A stretch of 64,000 nt of DNA from assembly GCA_026936335.1 (NCBI GenBank), contig JAPMXV010000053.1:372001-436000 (forward strand), given 5' to 3'. The position numbers and the translations under genes were made by a program. Source of the DNA: Mantamonas sphyraenae (lineage: Eukaryota > CRuMs > Mantamonadidae). This document shows positions 1 through 13,100 of the stretch, in pieces. Positions within the stretch are counted from its first letter, which is position 1. The number at the start of each line of letters is the position of its first letter. Below the pieces are notes generated by a model. That model did no database searches, was not told the origin of the DNA, and saw only the letters and a list, made by a program, of their open reading frames with translations.

Positions 1-3000
1 CTGGTAGACGCCGCCTGCACCCTCATCGGCACCATCTCCAATTCGGACAACGTGCTGCACAACACGCAAACCTACATTGCCATGCGCGTCCTCAGCGAGC
101 TGCGCAATCTCCACGTCACTGATGCGGCTCAGTTCCTCCTCCAAGGCGGTTCGTCGGCCACCCGAGGCGCCGTCTTCCATCCGGGCATTGTCCTCTACGC
201 CATCGACATCATGAAGAATGTCGTCAGCCACAGCGTGCAACTCGGAGCTGCGGGCGGGCAGGCAAACAGTGCCCGTCGCCGAAGGCGCAACCGCCGCACA
301 CGCACGTTCTCCATCCTCTCGCCGTCCACGAGCATGTCCTTTGGAGACCTTGACTTTGACTGCATGGGCGACTACACACCATCCGAGCGGCTCATGTACC
401 TTGTAAAGCCCTCGTCGTCGTCCGAGTTTCTCGACCTCATGTTTTCGCTCATGTGCGTCGCCTACGACCAGTACATTGAGTTTATGGATGGTCACCACTC
501 GGGCGCCGATACAAGTATTGATGTGGCCACTGCTGACGACATCTGGTTTCAAGATTTGTTCTCGGATGCGTCAGAGGCTGGCGAAGCAAGCGCCGCTGAG
601 AACAAGCCCAGCCCCGTCAGCGGCAGTGGCAACGACACAACCGTGACTGCGATGCACTCTGCTGCGTCACAGGACGCGATCGACTTTCTGCTCGTGGCCA
701 GCGCTTGCCAAAGCTTTCTGCGAAACAGCATCTTGGCGAGCGGTTCCGGCACTCTGTCGCGGTACGTGCTGTCTTCGTTTGCCCCGTGGCATGTGGATGC
801 TCTGATGCACGTGATGCAGGCGACGCAGAAGCACAAGGGTCAGCATGAATCGGAACACTGCGAAATGATCGCCAACCTGCGCGCGCTGGGGGCCTTTGTC
901 ATCGAAGGCAAGGGTGGCCTGGTGGACCTCAAGGTGCAACCTGACCTCATCGAACACCTGTGCTCGTCGGACGGCGCTTGGAACGAGTCTCTTGCGGGGG
1001 AGAGCATGTGCTTTGTTGCGCGGTGGTTCGCCAACTCGGTGGCCAAGGAACCAGCCGGAGCGAATGCCCTTGCGTCCAAGGTGTGGCGTGCGGTGCTGAC
1101 CCGCTTCCAACAGCTACTCGAGGACGACTCGGACAATGTGGGCGGTTGGAACGTCGAAACCATCCAGTGGCTGGCGTTTGTGTACACCCTGCTCACCGCG
1201 GCGTCCAAGGCCATTGTGATGGCGCAGATGCTGGATGTCCTCGAAACACGCCTGGTCAAGGACCAAGCGTGGAGCAATGGGACAGCAACAGGTGTTGGCA
1301 TGCCTTGTTCAGCTGTGGGAGTTTGCATTGCATCACGGTTCGGGGTTGCCCGAGGACCTGGTGTCGTGTGTCCACCAGAACTTGTTTGCACGTGCCACCA
1401 CGAAAACCGAGCCAAAGCGCTCGCCTTCGTCTGTGGATGCATCGCTTTTTGAGCTGGGTGGTCCTCTGACGGACAGCAAGCTGAACACCTACGAGAGCCT
1501 CGCGGACAAGACCGCCTGGGTTGTCAGCACCTTGCAACAAGACGAACAGAGCCTGTTGGGTGTGTTGGGCGTGGACAGCGTGCACGGAGAGTCGTACACA
1601 AAGGCATACACGCGCATGTGCACCCTTTTGGATGCGAGCGTGTTTGCCGAGTCACAGCGATCGTGTGCTACGGATCAGGCTTTCCTGTGCGTGTGGCGCG
1701 CTCTGTCACGATTGCCTGTCCCGGATGCGTGGCGCAGTAGCCTTGTGAGCGGCCAGGTGTGGGACGGCATGCTCGACAGCGATGCTGCGCTGAACAACAG
1801 TGACATTCATCGCATCCGACTGGTGACACGCACTTTGTGCACCTCGTCGACGGCACCAGGTGCCACGACTGTCCTGCGGCACGTGAACTGGAACAAGCAC
1901 TGGCAGGCGAGCCTGGCTGTGCTGGGTCGCATAGGGCAGGGCAGCGCCAACGCGTCTTCCTTGCGCGCAGAGCTGTTCACCTGCTGCCTCGTCACCTTTG
2001 TCAAAGTAGGCGTGGCAGCGATGAACAAGCAGACGACAACGTCGACGACAACGTCCTCTTCGTCAAGCAGCGTCTCGGTGGGCATGACCTCTTCGCTGTC
2101 ATCCACGGCAGGAATGAGCGAGGCCAGCAACACGGACGCCGCCACGACTTCTGCAGCACGCGGGGGCAATGCGTCTCTCAGTCAGTACTGGGAGCACTCA
2201 TCAGAAAACTCGTCCTGGGGCGACATGGGCGTTCAGTGGATGGGATCCATGTTGCAATCTCAACACCAGATGCACGAAAATATGCCGGACATGGACGCCG
2301 GGTTGGACATGATGGAAGAGGAGGAAGAGGAAGAGGAGGAAGAAGAAGAGGAGGAGGAGGATGAGGATGAGGATGAGCAAGGTTTGGGTCATCGCCACAG
2401 GGACCGCGCCGCTGGCGATATTGAATTCACCATGGAGGACGTGGTGGACGTGCAAGGCGTGGACGAGACGCTGAGCGCGCTTGCCAACTCGTCCCACGAG
2501 GACAGCGCGCTGACTTCGCTTCTGCAGAGCATCGCCAGCAGCGACGGCCCGCAGTACGAGTCGTCGCGTGTGCAGGCACGCAACAGGGCAGAGGTCAAGG
2601 CAAACAGCGGACGCAGCAACAATGCAACGTCGGCGGAAGCCAAAGCGACCAAGAGCAAAAAGGCAAAGACACCGCTGCAACGGTACACTTCTCGCTTCCC
2701 CACGCTCAGCCCGAGGTGGGCAGTACGGCACATGCTCTCGTTGCGGAAGACGGTGATCTGGTTGCGTCGTTGCTGGCGTTGGTGCAGAGGCAATGCTCGG
2801 TGATGCGGGCCCAGGTGTCGACGTATTTGGAAAGCATGGCAGTGAAGGCCCTGGGCGGTGGAGACGTTGCCGACGATGTGGTGCGTGCATCTGCATCTAC
2901 GCTGCAGGCGTTGATGCAGGTCGGTCTGGAACACGAGGTCATGCAGGACGTGTTTGCGGGCATGGAGGTGGACGGCGTGGTGCACGAGCAGATGCAGCTG

Positions 3001-6000
3001 GTGAACGATTCGCCCATTTCCAAACATACTCTGGCCGCCAACATGATGCAGGTGCCGTATCTGCCGCCGTGGCAATTGGACCTGAATCTGTGGGAGTGCA
3101 CGCTGGACGCCTTGGCGGTGAATCTGGCGATGCACACGAGTCCCGGCAGCTGGAGCGATGAAGACAGGCAGTTTGCGAGCCGCCTGGCTTCGAGCCAACG
3201 TGTAGTGCACACATGCTTGGCTGCCCTCTCGCGAGTGGTGGCATGCATCAAGAGCCGCAGCGGCGACGCAGAAGACGAAACGCCGCTGGAAGTGCTGCGC
3301 TCACAGCTGTCGTCCATGTCACCGACGTTCTTGTCGCTGCGCAGCGACGTGATGGTGGACCGACGCATCGCCACACTTGCAGGCAGCTTGCTGGAAGAGG
3401 CGTCGCCGGATGGAGGCAGCCGAAGTGACGAGGTGAGCTATTGGCTGGCACAAACGCAGTTTGTGATCCAGAGTGTGCTCGATAGTGCGCTTCTGCAAAG
3501 CGACAAGGCGGCAGCTGGGGTCAGCAAGGGGGTGCAGACGTTCATCAGCACGTTGGAACCCAGCCTGGCTGTGTTGGGCAGCAACCGCAGCGAGGTGGTG
3601 GAATTTGCGAGCAGCAACAACAGGACAGCGATCAAGCTGTGGCTGCAATGCATGGCCCAAAGCCGGCAGCAAGGCTTGACGAGCGCACTGTGCTCGTTTC
3701 TCATCAGCATTTTGAGGATGCCCGACAGTGACAGCGACTCGTTGCCTGTGGCGTTGGATGCGTCTGGAGACAGGAGCTTGCAGTACGTGCACGCAGGATG
3801 CGTGGAGCATGTATGTGCAGCCATGGTGGACTTGGGGGCGGACGTTGTGCAACGTTGGCTGGAGAACACACTTGTGCTGGCGAGCACGAACGACGATCTG
3901 CAGGCGGCTCTGGTGCAGCTGATGTGCATGCTCATGCCAGAGACAGGCAATGGCCTCGGCAGTGTTTCCAAGGCAATGGCCGAACTTGCGCTGGAGTCGA
4001 GCCTGAACCTCGTGCCTCTGTTTGTAGGGGACCACCCGGGCGCTGTCAGCACCCTGCTGGAAGCGACCCAAACACTGGCTGTGGCATTGGACAGTGTCGA
4101 GAGGCTTGTGCCTGTGCTCATGCTGCAGCTCGCTGCATGGGAGACCCGTCTGGAGGAGGAACCGCTGCAAGACGCAGAGCTGGAGGCGGTCACGGCTGTG
4201 GCGCGCTTTGTGACCGAGGTGTTGGTGGGGTGTGTGAACAGGGAGAGCTCAGAGGCAGCTGCGGACGCCCTGTCGGGTCTGAGTGCACTGGAAGAACAGG
4301 TTCCGTCCACACCTGCCTGCGACTCCGGAGCCAGCGAACGAGGGCGACAGCCAGGCCGAGGAGCACAGCGCAGTTGTTGTGGCTACGGTGGACGACGACG
4401 ACGTCCTGTCTGACGAGGATGGCGGAGAAGAAGACGAAGGGGACGACGGGGACGAGGAGTCTGCGAACGGGGCATCTGCAGGCACCAGCGGTGGCAGTGG
4501 CAGCACGGGCGGAAAGGGAGCCAGTGGCGAACGCTTGGGTGGAGGGCTGTTTGGCACTCAAAACAAGGGAGGCAAGAAAGAGCAGGACGCGACGCCGCTG
4601 CCCACGGATCGCTGTACGTTCTCTGTGACGGGACGCAACTTTCGTGAGCAGCCGTGGTACTACTGCTACACATGTCACCTGACACGCAGCGAGGGGTGCT
4701 GCTCTGTGTGTGCACGCACGTGCCACAAGGGCCACGATGTGGCGTACAGTCGCCGCTCGCAGTTCTACTGCGATTGCGCTGCTCGTGGCGGGTGCAGTTC
4801 GGTGTCGCCGTCGCAACCTGTTCCGCCCCCGAGCACGATCGAATCGCTGTTTGGGCGTGTGGAAGAGGCCGTCGCGGAGGCTTCGAGTGCGGTCGACGCG
4901 GAAGAGGACGCGGAACAAGGTTTCAAACCCACACCCTCTGTGTTTCCGTGGTGATGGAGGATCTGGAAGCAGACAAGAGCGCACCGGTACTGCCTGTCGG
5001 CACACAGCAGGCGATTTATGCTCAGCTGCGCGAGAACAACTTTGCGACGCGTGTCTTGACGCTGTACGAGCGACTGGCCAAGCTGATGGAGCAGCGTGCA
5101 GTTGGCAGGTTGCAGGAGGAGGAGGAAGAGGAAGCAGAAATGGCATCGTACGTGGCCAAAGACGTATTTGAGGGCGCCGAGGACGGCAAACAGTGCAGCT
5201 ACACAAAGAAGCTGGGGGTCATGGCGCGCATGAGCGCAAAGGGAGAAATCGAGATCCGCCACCACAAACACAGCCACCACAAGAGCAGCCGAGGAGGCCG
5301 TGGAGGGGGGCTGTTTGCATACAGAGATGGCCACCGACGAGGAAACAGCCACGGAGGTGATGGCCAGGGCAGCTCGGAGCGAGGGCTGTTTCTTGGGTCG
5401 ACAAGCGAGGGAGTGTATGTTGCGGCAGAGGGACAGCGGGTAGTTGTCTTTACCGCAGGAGCGCTGAGTGACATGGATGCACCTCTGGGCCAGACGATGG
5501 AGCGTGGCGCAGGCATGTCGCGCAGCTCGAGTGCGTCGCTGTCGTTTGATGTGCGTGGTGTGCTGGTGAACCCATGCAACGAGAGACATGTGGCCGTGTG
5601 GGGTACGACTGAATGCCAGGTGGTGACAGTCAGCGCCGGAGGCAAGGTGGAGGATGCACTGCCCATCATTTTGTCGCTAGAGTCGTTTGGGAGCAACCTG
5701 CGTATTGTGGCTGTGGAATGGCTGCCCGGATCACAGACCAAGCTGGCTGTGCTCACGAACGAGTTTGCCAAGGTGTACGACCTGAGCGAAGATGCATTTT
5801 CTCCCATCAACTACTTTACACTGCTGGACGACGAGGCGGTGGACATGGCGTTTGGAACGAATCGGGATGACCACTCGACGACGTTGCTTGTGCTGACGCG
5901 CAAGGGCAAGCTGTACTCGCAGACCCTGTTCCAGAGTGACGGAGGAGCATCCGTGATGACGGGTCAGGTGGAACTGCCTCCTGGAACGGGTGGAAGCGAG

Positions 6001-7102
6001 GGTCTTGCGTTGCACGTCTCTGCATCTCTGAACCTGGTTGTGATGAGCTTTGCAGATGGCCAAGTGGTTGCCGGGCGCATGGACAACTCGTACAGTGTAT
6101 TCTTGATGCAGATGTCCCTGGTGAAATTCCGCGGCCTGGCATATGAGGTTTCGCACGCGGACGTGGTGCCGCTTCAAGGGTTCCGTGAGCACCCGGAGAT
6201 GCCGGGCATGCTGCTTGCTGTGAACAAGAAACACGGAATGTGTGTGGCCATGGATCTGGAGGGTGACGAGATCCAGTATACAGTGCTGCTGGACGGTCCC
6301 GGATCGCACCGCCGTGCGGAAGGAATCGCACCCGTGCATGGCAAAGCGGCCGAGTCGGTGTGTGACTCTGCTCGCCCGGGACGCATGGGATCGGTGATGC
6401 TGTTGCGCAGCAACGGCACGGTGTCTCATTGGGTACTGGACCGCGACGGTGTGGACAAGGAGAAGATGGCTGCGCTGGCTGGGAAGCGCGCGGCGGCGGC
6501 GGCGGCAGACAAGGGCAAGGGCAAGGCAAATACCAAGGCTGAGAAAGGCAAAAGAAGAAGAAAAAGGCGCCAGAGGTGCCGGATCGTAGCGAGAAGCCGA
6601 CTGTGCGCGGCATGGCGACGGCGCGCAAGTCGACGGGTGGAAAGGCGCCGCGCAAACAGTTGGCGGCCAAAGCAGCCAAAGCAGTGCGGAAAGAAGCGCG
6701 TGCGTACGCACATGGGGAGGAAGATGTGAAGGCGCCGATGTGGAGCGACGACTTTGAGGACGAGGAGCCTGAGGAGAAGCGAGGCAGCCTGTTCAAGACG
6801 ATGCGTGCGAGGCAAGCAAGCAGGGACTCGGCCGCCGGGTCGGACTCGGAGCCGGAGGATGGAGAAGAAGAGGAAGAGGAAGAGGAAGAGTATGAGATTG
6901 ACGAGGTCGCGGATGGCGCCGATTTGGACGGCGGGGCGGCAGTTAGTCAGCGAACGATGCATCTGTTGCACGAGGCCGAGGGTCGCGGCGGGAATCCATT
7001 TGCCTCTGTGCCGAAAGCAAGCTCTGGGAAGACGTCACTGTTTGGTGGAGTCAAGAGCGGGGAAAGGAGCACGGGATCTTTGTTTGGAAGCCGCGGCGCC
7101 GT

Positions 7103-7140
<38 letters not shown>

Positions 7141-10100
7141 GCATGCAAAGACAGGATTGGGGTGCGCCAAACATGTCTGAATTGGCAATGACGCCGTCGA
7201 TGAACGACGTGGCACGCAACGAGGGTGTAGCAGGTGGACCGGAGTTTGCAAAGGACTTCTTTGAGCGACTGCCTGTGATCACATCGAGCGTGGAGCTGAG
7301 CTCCACAAAGTTGAAAGCAGATGGGGAGGATTTGAAGAATGCGATGCAGAGGTACGGATACATGGGCATCGGGGGCGGCGAGAGCATGGATCTCCAGATT
7401 GCGTGCGATCCGTCGATGGTGATTGTCGGCGTGCAGCTGTACCTGTACAGCGAAGCCGGTGTGATCGGCTCTGTGAGCGTAGAGGGGGAGCGTGTGGTGC
7501 CTGTGCGTGCGTACAGGGACAGGCGCGTTCTGGATGTGCCGTTTACAGCGGCGGAAATCCTTGCGTCTCCGCACCATGCCACGCTGGAACTGCATCCGCG
7601 ATCGCAGACATCACGACGCACAGCCATCGAAGGCCTTCAGGTGTATGGAGTTCGTGCGAGTGAGTTTAAGCTGGCAGAGAAGGTTGCTGCGCTTGAGCGT
7701 TTGGAGGCTGAGCGAAAAGCTGTGCAGAAGCGCCTGCGTCGCAAGGTGCCACAGAGTGCACTGGAGCGCAGCGCAGTGCACGTGCTGCGTATGGCGACTG
7801 CATACTTTCTGAAACAGCCGGATGCGCTTGCCGGCGATGGGATGGTGAAGTGGAAGCAAACTCTGCCTCACAGTCTGAGCCAAGTGTCGATGCTGGTGGT
7901 GCACGAGAGCCTGGAAGAGCTGCTGAAGGCGATGCACGACGACGAGGAGAACTTCCTGCGCACAAAGGACCTTGTACACCTGGAACACCTTGTGCAGCAG
8001 CTGTCGGCGTCGCCCGTGTCGTCGCTGGCGGGAACGATGTCGTTGGCTGAGCTGAAGCACTTGCTGGCAAATATGGGCGCCATTGCACGCGAGCGTCCTC
8101 TTAACTTTGGGGCTTTCCTGAAGGAGCATGGGGAGGTCCCGTCCGTGCTTTGCGACCTGCTGGTGGCGGTGTACGAACGGCGAGCGCTACATGGGGAACA
8201 GGTTGTGTCCGCAGTCGAGTCGTTGATGGATGTGCTGTATGGCAATTTGCGTCACCTGTGGCAGGAATGCATCGACACACATGGCGAGACGGCAAAGGTG
8301 CACGCAGTGGCGAGCATCGAACCGGGAATGGCGTTGGTTGTGCGCATGGTGACGTTTGCATCGTCGTACAAGGTGCGTGCAGCTGCAGACCGGGCGCTGT
8401 TCTCTGCGGTGCTGCACACGCTTGCTCGAGAGTCGCACCTGCTGCGGCTGTCGGAGGACGGCGTGGTGGGCGGCGAGGACGAAAGTGACATCGGTGTGGT
8501 GAGCAATTTGTCAGAGGCCATTCTTGCGTGCCTGCTGAAGAACCTTCCGAGTATGGTGCACCTGGATGGCGAAGTTGCGTTGAACTACATGCACCTTGTG
8601 TCTGCGATGCTGTCCAGTTCGCCTTCGTCTGTGCTACGTGACGTGCGGCGCTTCGTCGCATGCGGCGTGCAGTTGTTCAAAGACGGTGATACCGTGGCGA
8701 GTGGGTTTGTTGGGCACAGTGCGCAGCAGGATGTGGAGCTCATGCTGCTGCAGCTGGTGCACAGCGTTTTCAAGACACAGCGACGTTGGGAGCGAGAGGC
8801 ACAGGGTACGGGCGAGGGCAGTGGCGCTGCGAAAGCCAAGACGGCCCCGCGTGTGGTGGAGCGTTTTGAGAATGTGGTGGAGCGTCTGCGAGTGGAGCTT
8901 CACGAGACGGGCCTTGCGCAGACTTTGCTTGAAGCAGCGCAGAGCTTGTTTGCGTACTGCGCGTCGCAGAGTGACGACTGGACGGGCGGAGTGGAAGAGA
9001 ACGAGGGTGGCTTGAGCAGCTTCAAGCAAGCTCTGCTGAGCAAGAAGCGCGAGACACCGCCTAGCAGCATTCCGCCGTTCTTTGGAGTGGAGCACGTACG
9101 GAAGTACGGGGACGACTTGTTCAAACCGTTCCGACAGATGTACCTGAACGTGCTGCTCAAGTCTGCGAGCGACTACTTTGGCGTCGTGTGGAAGGGAGTG
9201 CGTGAGCGGCACGGCGGCGACGAAAAGAGCGAAACGGTCGAGTCACTGGACGAGACGGACGCAGCGCTCTTCCACGGCTGGAAAGCGCTGGCGTGCCGTG
9301 TGATGTATCAAAGCCAGACGGAATTTGCGACCGAGGCGGCAAAGAAGCTGCTTCTGCAGCTGACGCGCAAGCGCAGTGCGTTCAACCGTGTGCGCGACTC
9401 GTTTGTGCTGGGGCAGGAGAGTGACAAGCTGATGGAAATCGGGTCACGCAGCGAGCAATTCACGGGGACAGTGAGCTATGACGACATTGCAGATACGATC
9501 GAGTGTGTGACTACGCTTGCTTCGGTGGCAAAGAAGCGGCCGGAGAACTGGCAGGCGTTTTGTGCTGAGCAGCGTGAGATGCCTGTGTTTCTGTGTCACA
9601 GCATGTTCCACATGGTGGAAAAGGCAGTGCTGCCGATGAGCCAACTGCTTGCGTTGCTGTTTGAAAGCAGCAGCGAAGAAAGGAAACCGAAGGGCAGCGG
9701 CGACGGGAGCACGCGCAGCGCAAGTCCGCTTCCTACGCTGGAGAGTGAAGCATCCATGGACACGTCTGTGGCAAGTGTAATGAGCAGCGGGGGCGACGAG
9801 GACGATGACACGGAGGGTGGTGCGGAGGCTGCGGTGGATGTGGCATCGCTGGTGGATGGTGATCTGATGCATCGTTTCGTAAGTGCGTTTATGTTGGAAG
9901 TGCGCAACGTGGAGGTGCGGATGAACGTGCGCGATTTCATGCTTGGCGTGTGGAAGCGAGCAGACAACGAGCAACGAGCTGTGCTGTTTGAGGTGGCTGG
10001 CGACTTGCTTGCGAGCCTGCCGTCGTACGGAGTGAACGGCCTGAGTGCAACGGAGCTGATGGCGTACATGGTGAGCGATTTGGGCAACAAGGGGACGCAG

Positions 10101-13100
10101 AGTGGCTCGTTTGCGCTGGACAAGTGGCTGGGCCAGGTGATGGAATGTGTGCAGTCGCAAAATGCACTGGTGAGCGAGCACAGCCACTCGGGCCTGTATC
10201 AAGCACTCGGGCAGGTGCTGGACCTGGGCGGATACTATCTGGAAAGCCAGCCGTGCTTGGTTTGCAACGACCCAGAGGTGCCGTTTAAGCGCATGTCGTT
10301 GGACATGGTGCGTGCAGAGATCAGATACACGGACAGTGCGATGATCACACGCTTCCGACAGAGCCTGGCGATCGAGAGTGTGATGGGCACTGTGACACCG
10401 CAAAAGGCGGGCAAGAGCGTGCAGACGTTGAATGTCTATTACACGAACCGCACAGTGAAAGACTTGGCGGAGCTGAAAACGATGAGTGCAAGCGGAGTGG
10501 ATGTGTGGAAGAAGGCCAAGAGCGTGCGCCTGAAGCCGCGACAAACCGAGGTGGCCATCCACTTCCCGGAGCCAATTCTGGCGTCGAACCTGATGATTGA
10601 GTACGCGACGCTGCACGAGGACGTGCAGTCGCTTGCCCAGGAGAAGCTGATGTGTCCTCGTTGCGGCAGGCATGTTCCAGACCGGTTTGGCAACTGCAAG
10701 AACTGCGGCGAGAACGCATACCAATGCAGGCAGTGCCGCAACATCAACTACGAGAACCTGCAGGCGTACCTTTGCAACGAATGCGGTCATTGTCAGTATG
10801 CACGGTACGACTGGTCCCTGAGTCAACGGCAGAATCTGGGCACAGGAGTGATTACGACCGACAGCGAGTACGAAGAGGCACTGGAGGCGCTGCGAAAGGA
10901 GACAGTGATGACAGACAGGCTATACAAGCAGCTGGGTGCGGAAATCGAACCCCTGATGCAGATGATCAATGATGACGGAAGCGAAGAGGCGCGGGAGGCG
11001 GTGGCAAAGGCATTGGTTGACGCGGAGGGCGAAGGGAGTTCGGAGTCTCTGGTGCGCAAGAACATCCGAGGGCTGAGTGCAAAGTATGGCAGGCGTTGCC
11101 GCCAAGGGTTTGGTATGCTGAGCAAGCGTGTGCAGCTGCTGATTTCCATTCGGCGGGAGGTGGTGCGGTACGTGAACCGCAGCGGAGGTGGAGGCGGACA
11201 TGGACATGAGGGAGGCAGTCGCCCTGCGGCAATGCTGGACAACAGGTGTTTTGGGTGTGCAAACAACTTCCTGTCGCAGATTGTGATGCTTCTGGAGCAG
11301 CTGGCAATGCAAAAGGAAGCAGGCGACAAACTGGTGAAGCTCGGCATTGTACAGGAGCTGATGGAGCACAGCATGTACCACAGCGACGTGGAGGCGCGCA
11401 AGCGTGCACGCAGTGTCATTTGCCAGTTTGTGCGCGGGCGTCCAGAGGCGCTGAATGTTGTGCTGGAGCACATTTCGTCCAAGATCCGCCTGTGCCTGGC
11501 CAACTGGTCGCGTCTGGATGTGCGCACGAGCGTACAGAACGAAATGACGCTGCTGAGCGAGTTGAGCGTACAGGCGGAGCAGCAGTGGGAGCCGCTGCTG
11601 CGTGTGTGCGTCGAGGAGCTGTTGCGAGCACTCGCTGCCGGCTATGACAAGCCCGCCGTTGTGGATCACATTGTGCGGCCGTTGCTGGCTGTGGTGCACA
11701 GATACTGCGGTGGCAAGCGCGGAGAGAATGGCGATAGCAGCAGTAGTAGTGGTGGTGGCGGTGGTGGTGGTGGCGGTGGCACCAGCGGCGACTCGGAGGG
11801 AGCGACGACGTCCTCGAATACGGTGGGTGGCGAAGCAGTTGCGAGTTTGCCTGTGATCTCGACGGCAGGATGGCTGGCCGGCAGCGCAGAATTTGCGTCG
11901 TGGAACACGGGTGAGTTGCAACAGATGAGTGGACAGCAGGCGAGCGCGTCGCAAGGGTTTGCCCTGATGCAGAGGCTGTTGTTGAACCGATGCAACGAAA
12001 GGGTGCGCGAGATGGCGTTGGACATGCTGATGGCCGTGGTGACGAGCAATGGGTCTCTTGCGAATCGCCTGGGGGTGCTGAAGCAGCTGATGGGACTGAT
12101 GGAGAGCGCGCAGGAGCAGCAGCTGGGAGGGGCAAGCAGGCAGCTTTTTGAGGGCATTGCAGAGGTGAGCAAGGGCCATGAGGAGGATGTGTGGGCGGCA
12201 CTGTCCAAGGAGGGCAACGTGGAGGTTCTGTGCGCGCTGATTGTGAAAGAAGTGCAGGGCATTGTAGCTCTTGAGGGTCAAGTGACGGCCGACTTTGAGC
12301 AAGGGTATGTGCTGGCGGCTCTGGTGGACGTGCTGATGCGCATGCTGGGCGTGGAGAGTGTATTCGAGCACTTTCAGCGTGAGAAACAGGTGCACCGTGT
12401 GCTGGAAGCGTTCCTTGCGCTGCGCGGTGTGATTGGCCAAAAGACGCGGTTGACGGACACTGCGCTGAAAATGCTGGAGGCACTGATCCAAAGGGTGGTG
12501 GAACAGGGTGAGGAGGCGCAAGCAGAGTACAGTGCAGGATGTGTGGCGGCGCTGAGGAAGCAGCGTGGGGGACGCAAGTCGCGTGCGCCTGTGTTTGTGT
12601 ACGAGCAGCTGTGCAACCTGATGTGTCCGGTGAAGCCCGATCCGGTGTACGAGCTGCAGCTGGACAAGTCGCGCACGCAGGAGGAATTTATCCGAGGAAG
12701 CATGACGCACAATCCGTACCGTTCGGACACGCTGGGCCCACTGATGCGTGACGTGAAGAACAAGATCTGCCTGGATCTGGAAATGGCTGGTTTGATTGAA
12801 GACGACAACGGGATGGAGCTGCTGGTGGCCGGGAACATCATCAAGCTGGACCTGCCTGTGAAACTGGTGTACGAGCAGGTTTGGGTGCCGCATTTCCGGG
12901 AGCGACACGGTGAGGAGGAGCGCGTGAGTCCGATGCGCGTGGTGTACAGGCTGCAAGGCTTGGACGGAGAGGCGACAGAGCCGGAGGTGGACTCGCTGGA
13001 GGAGGAGAGTGGAGAGGAACGCGACCCGGAAGAGGAGTTTGCGCTGACGGGCGTGATGAGCGAGTGTGGAGGGTTGGAGTTGATGCTGGAGCACCTGGGA

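Noticed and set aside
4302-4330. A very short intron explaining the frame change in UBR4
   Set aside because: The candidate GT...AG interval (35 nt from GTTCCG to CCAG) does not give the required frame and lacks the branch motif seen in the other introns.
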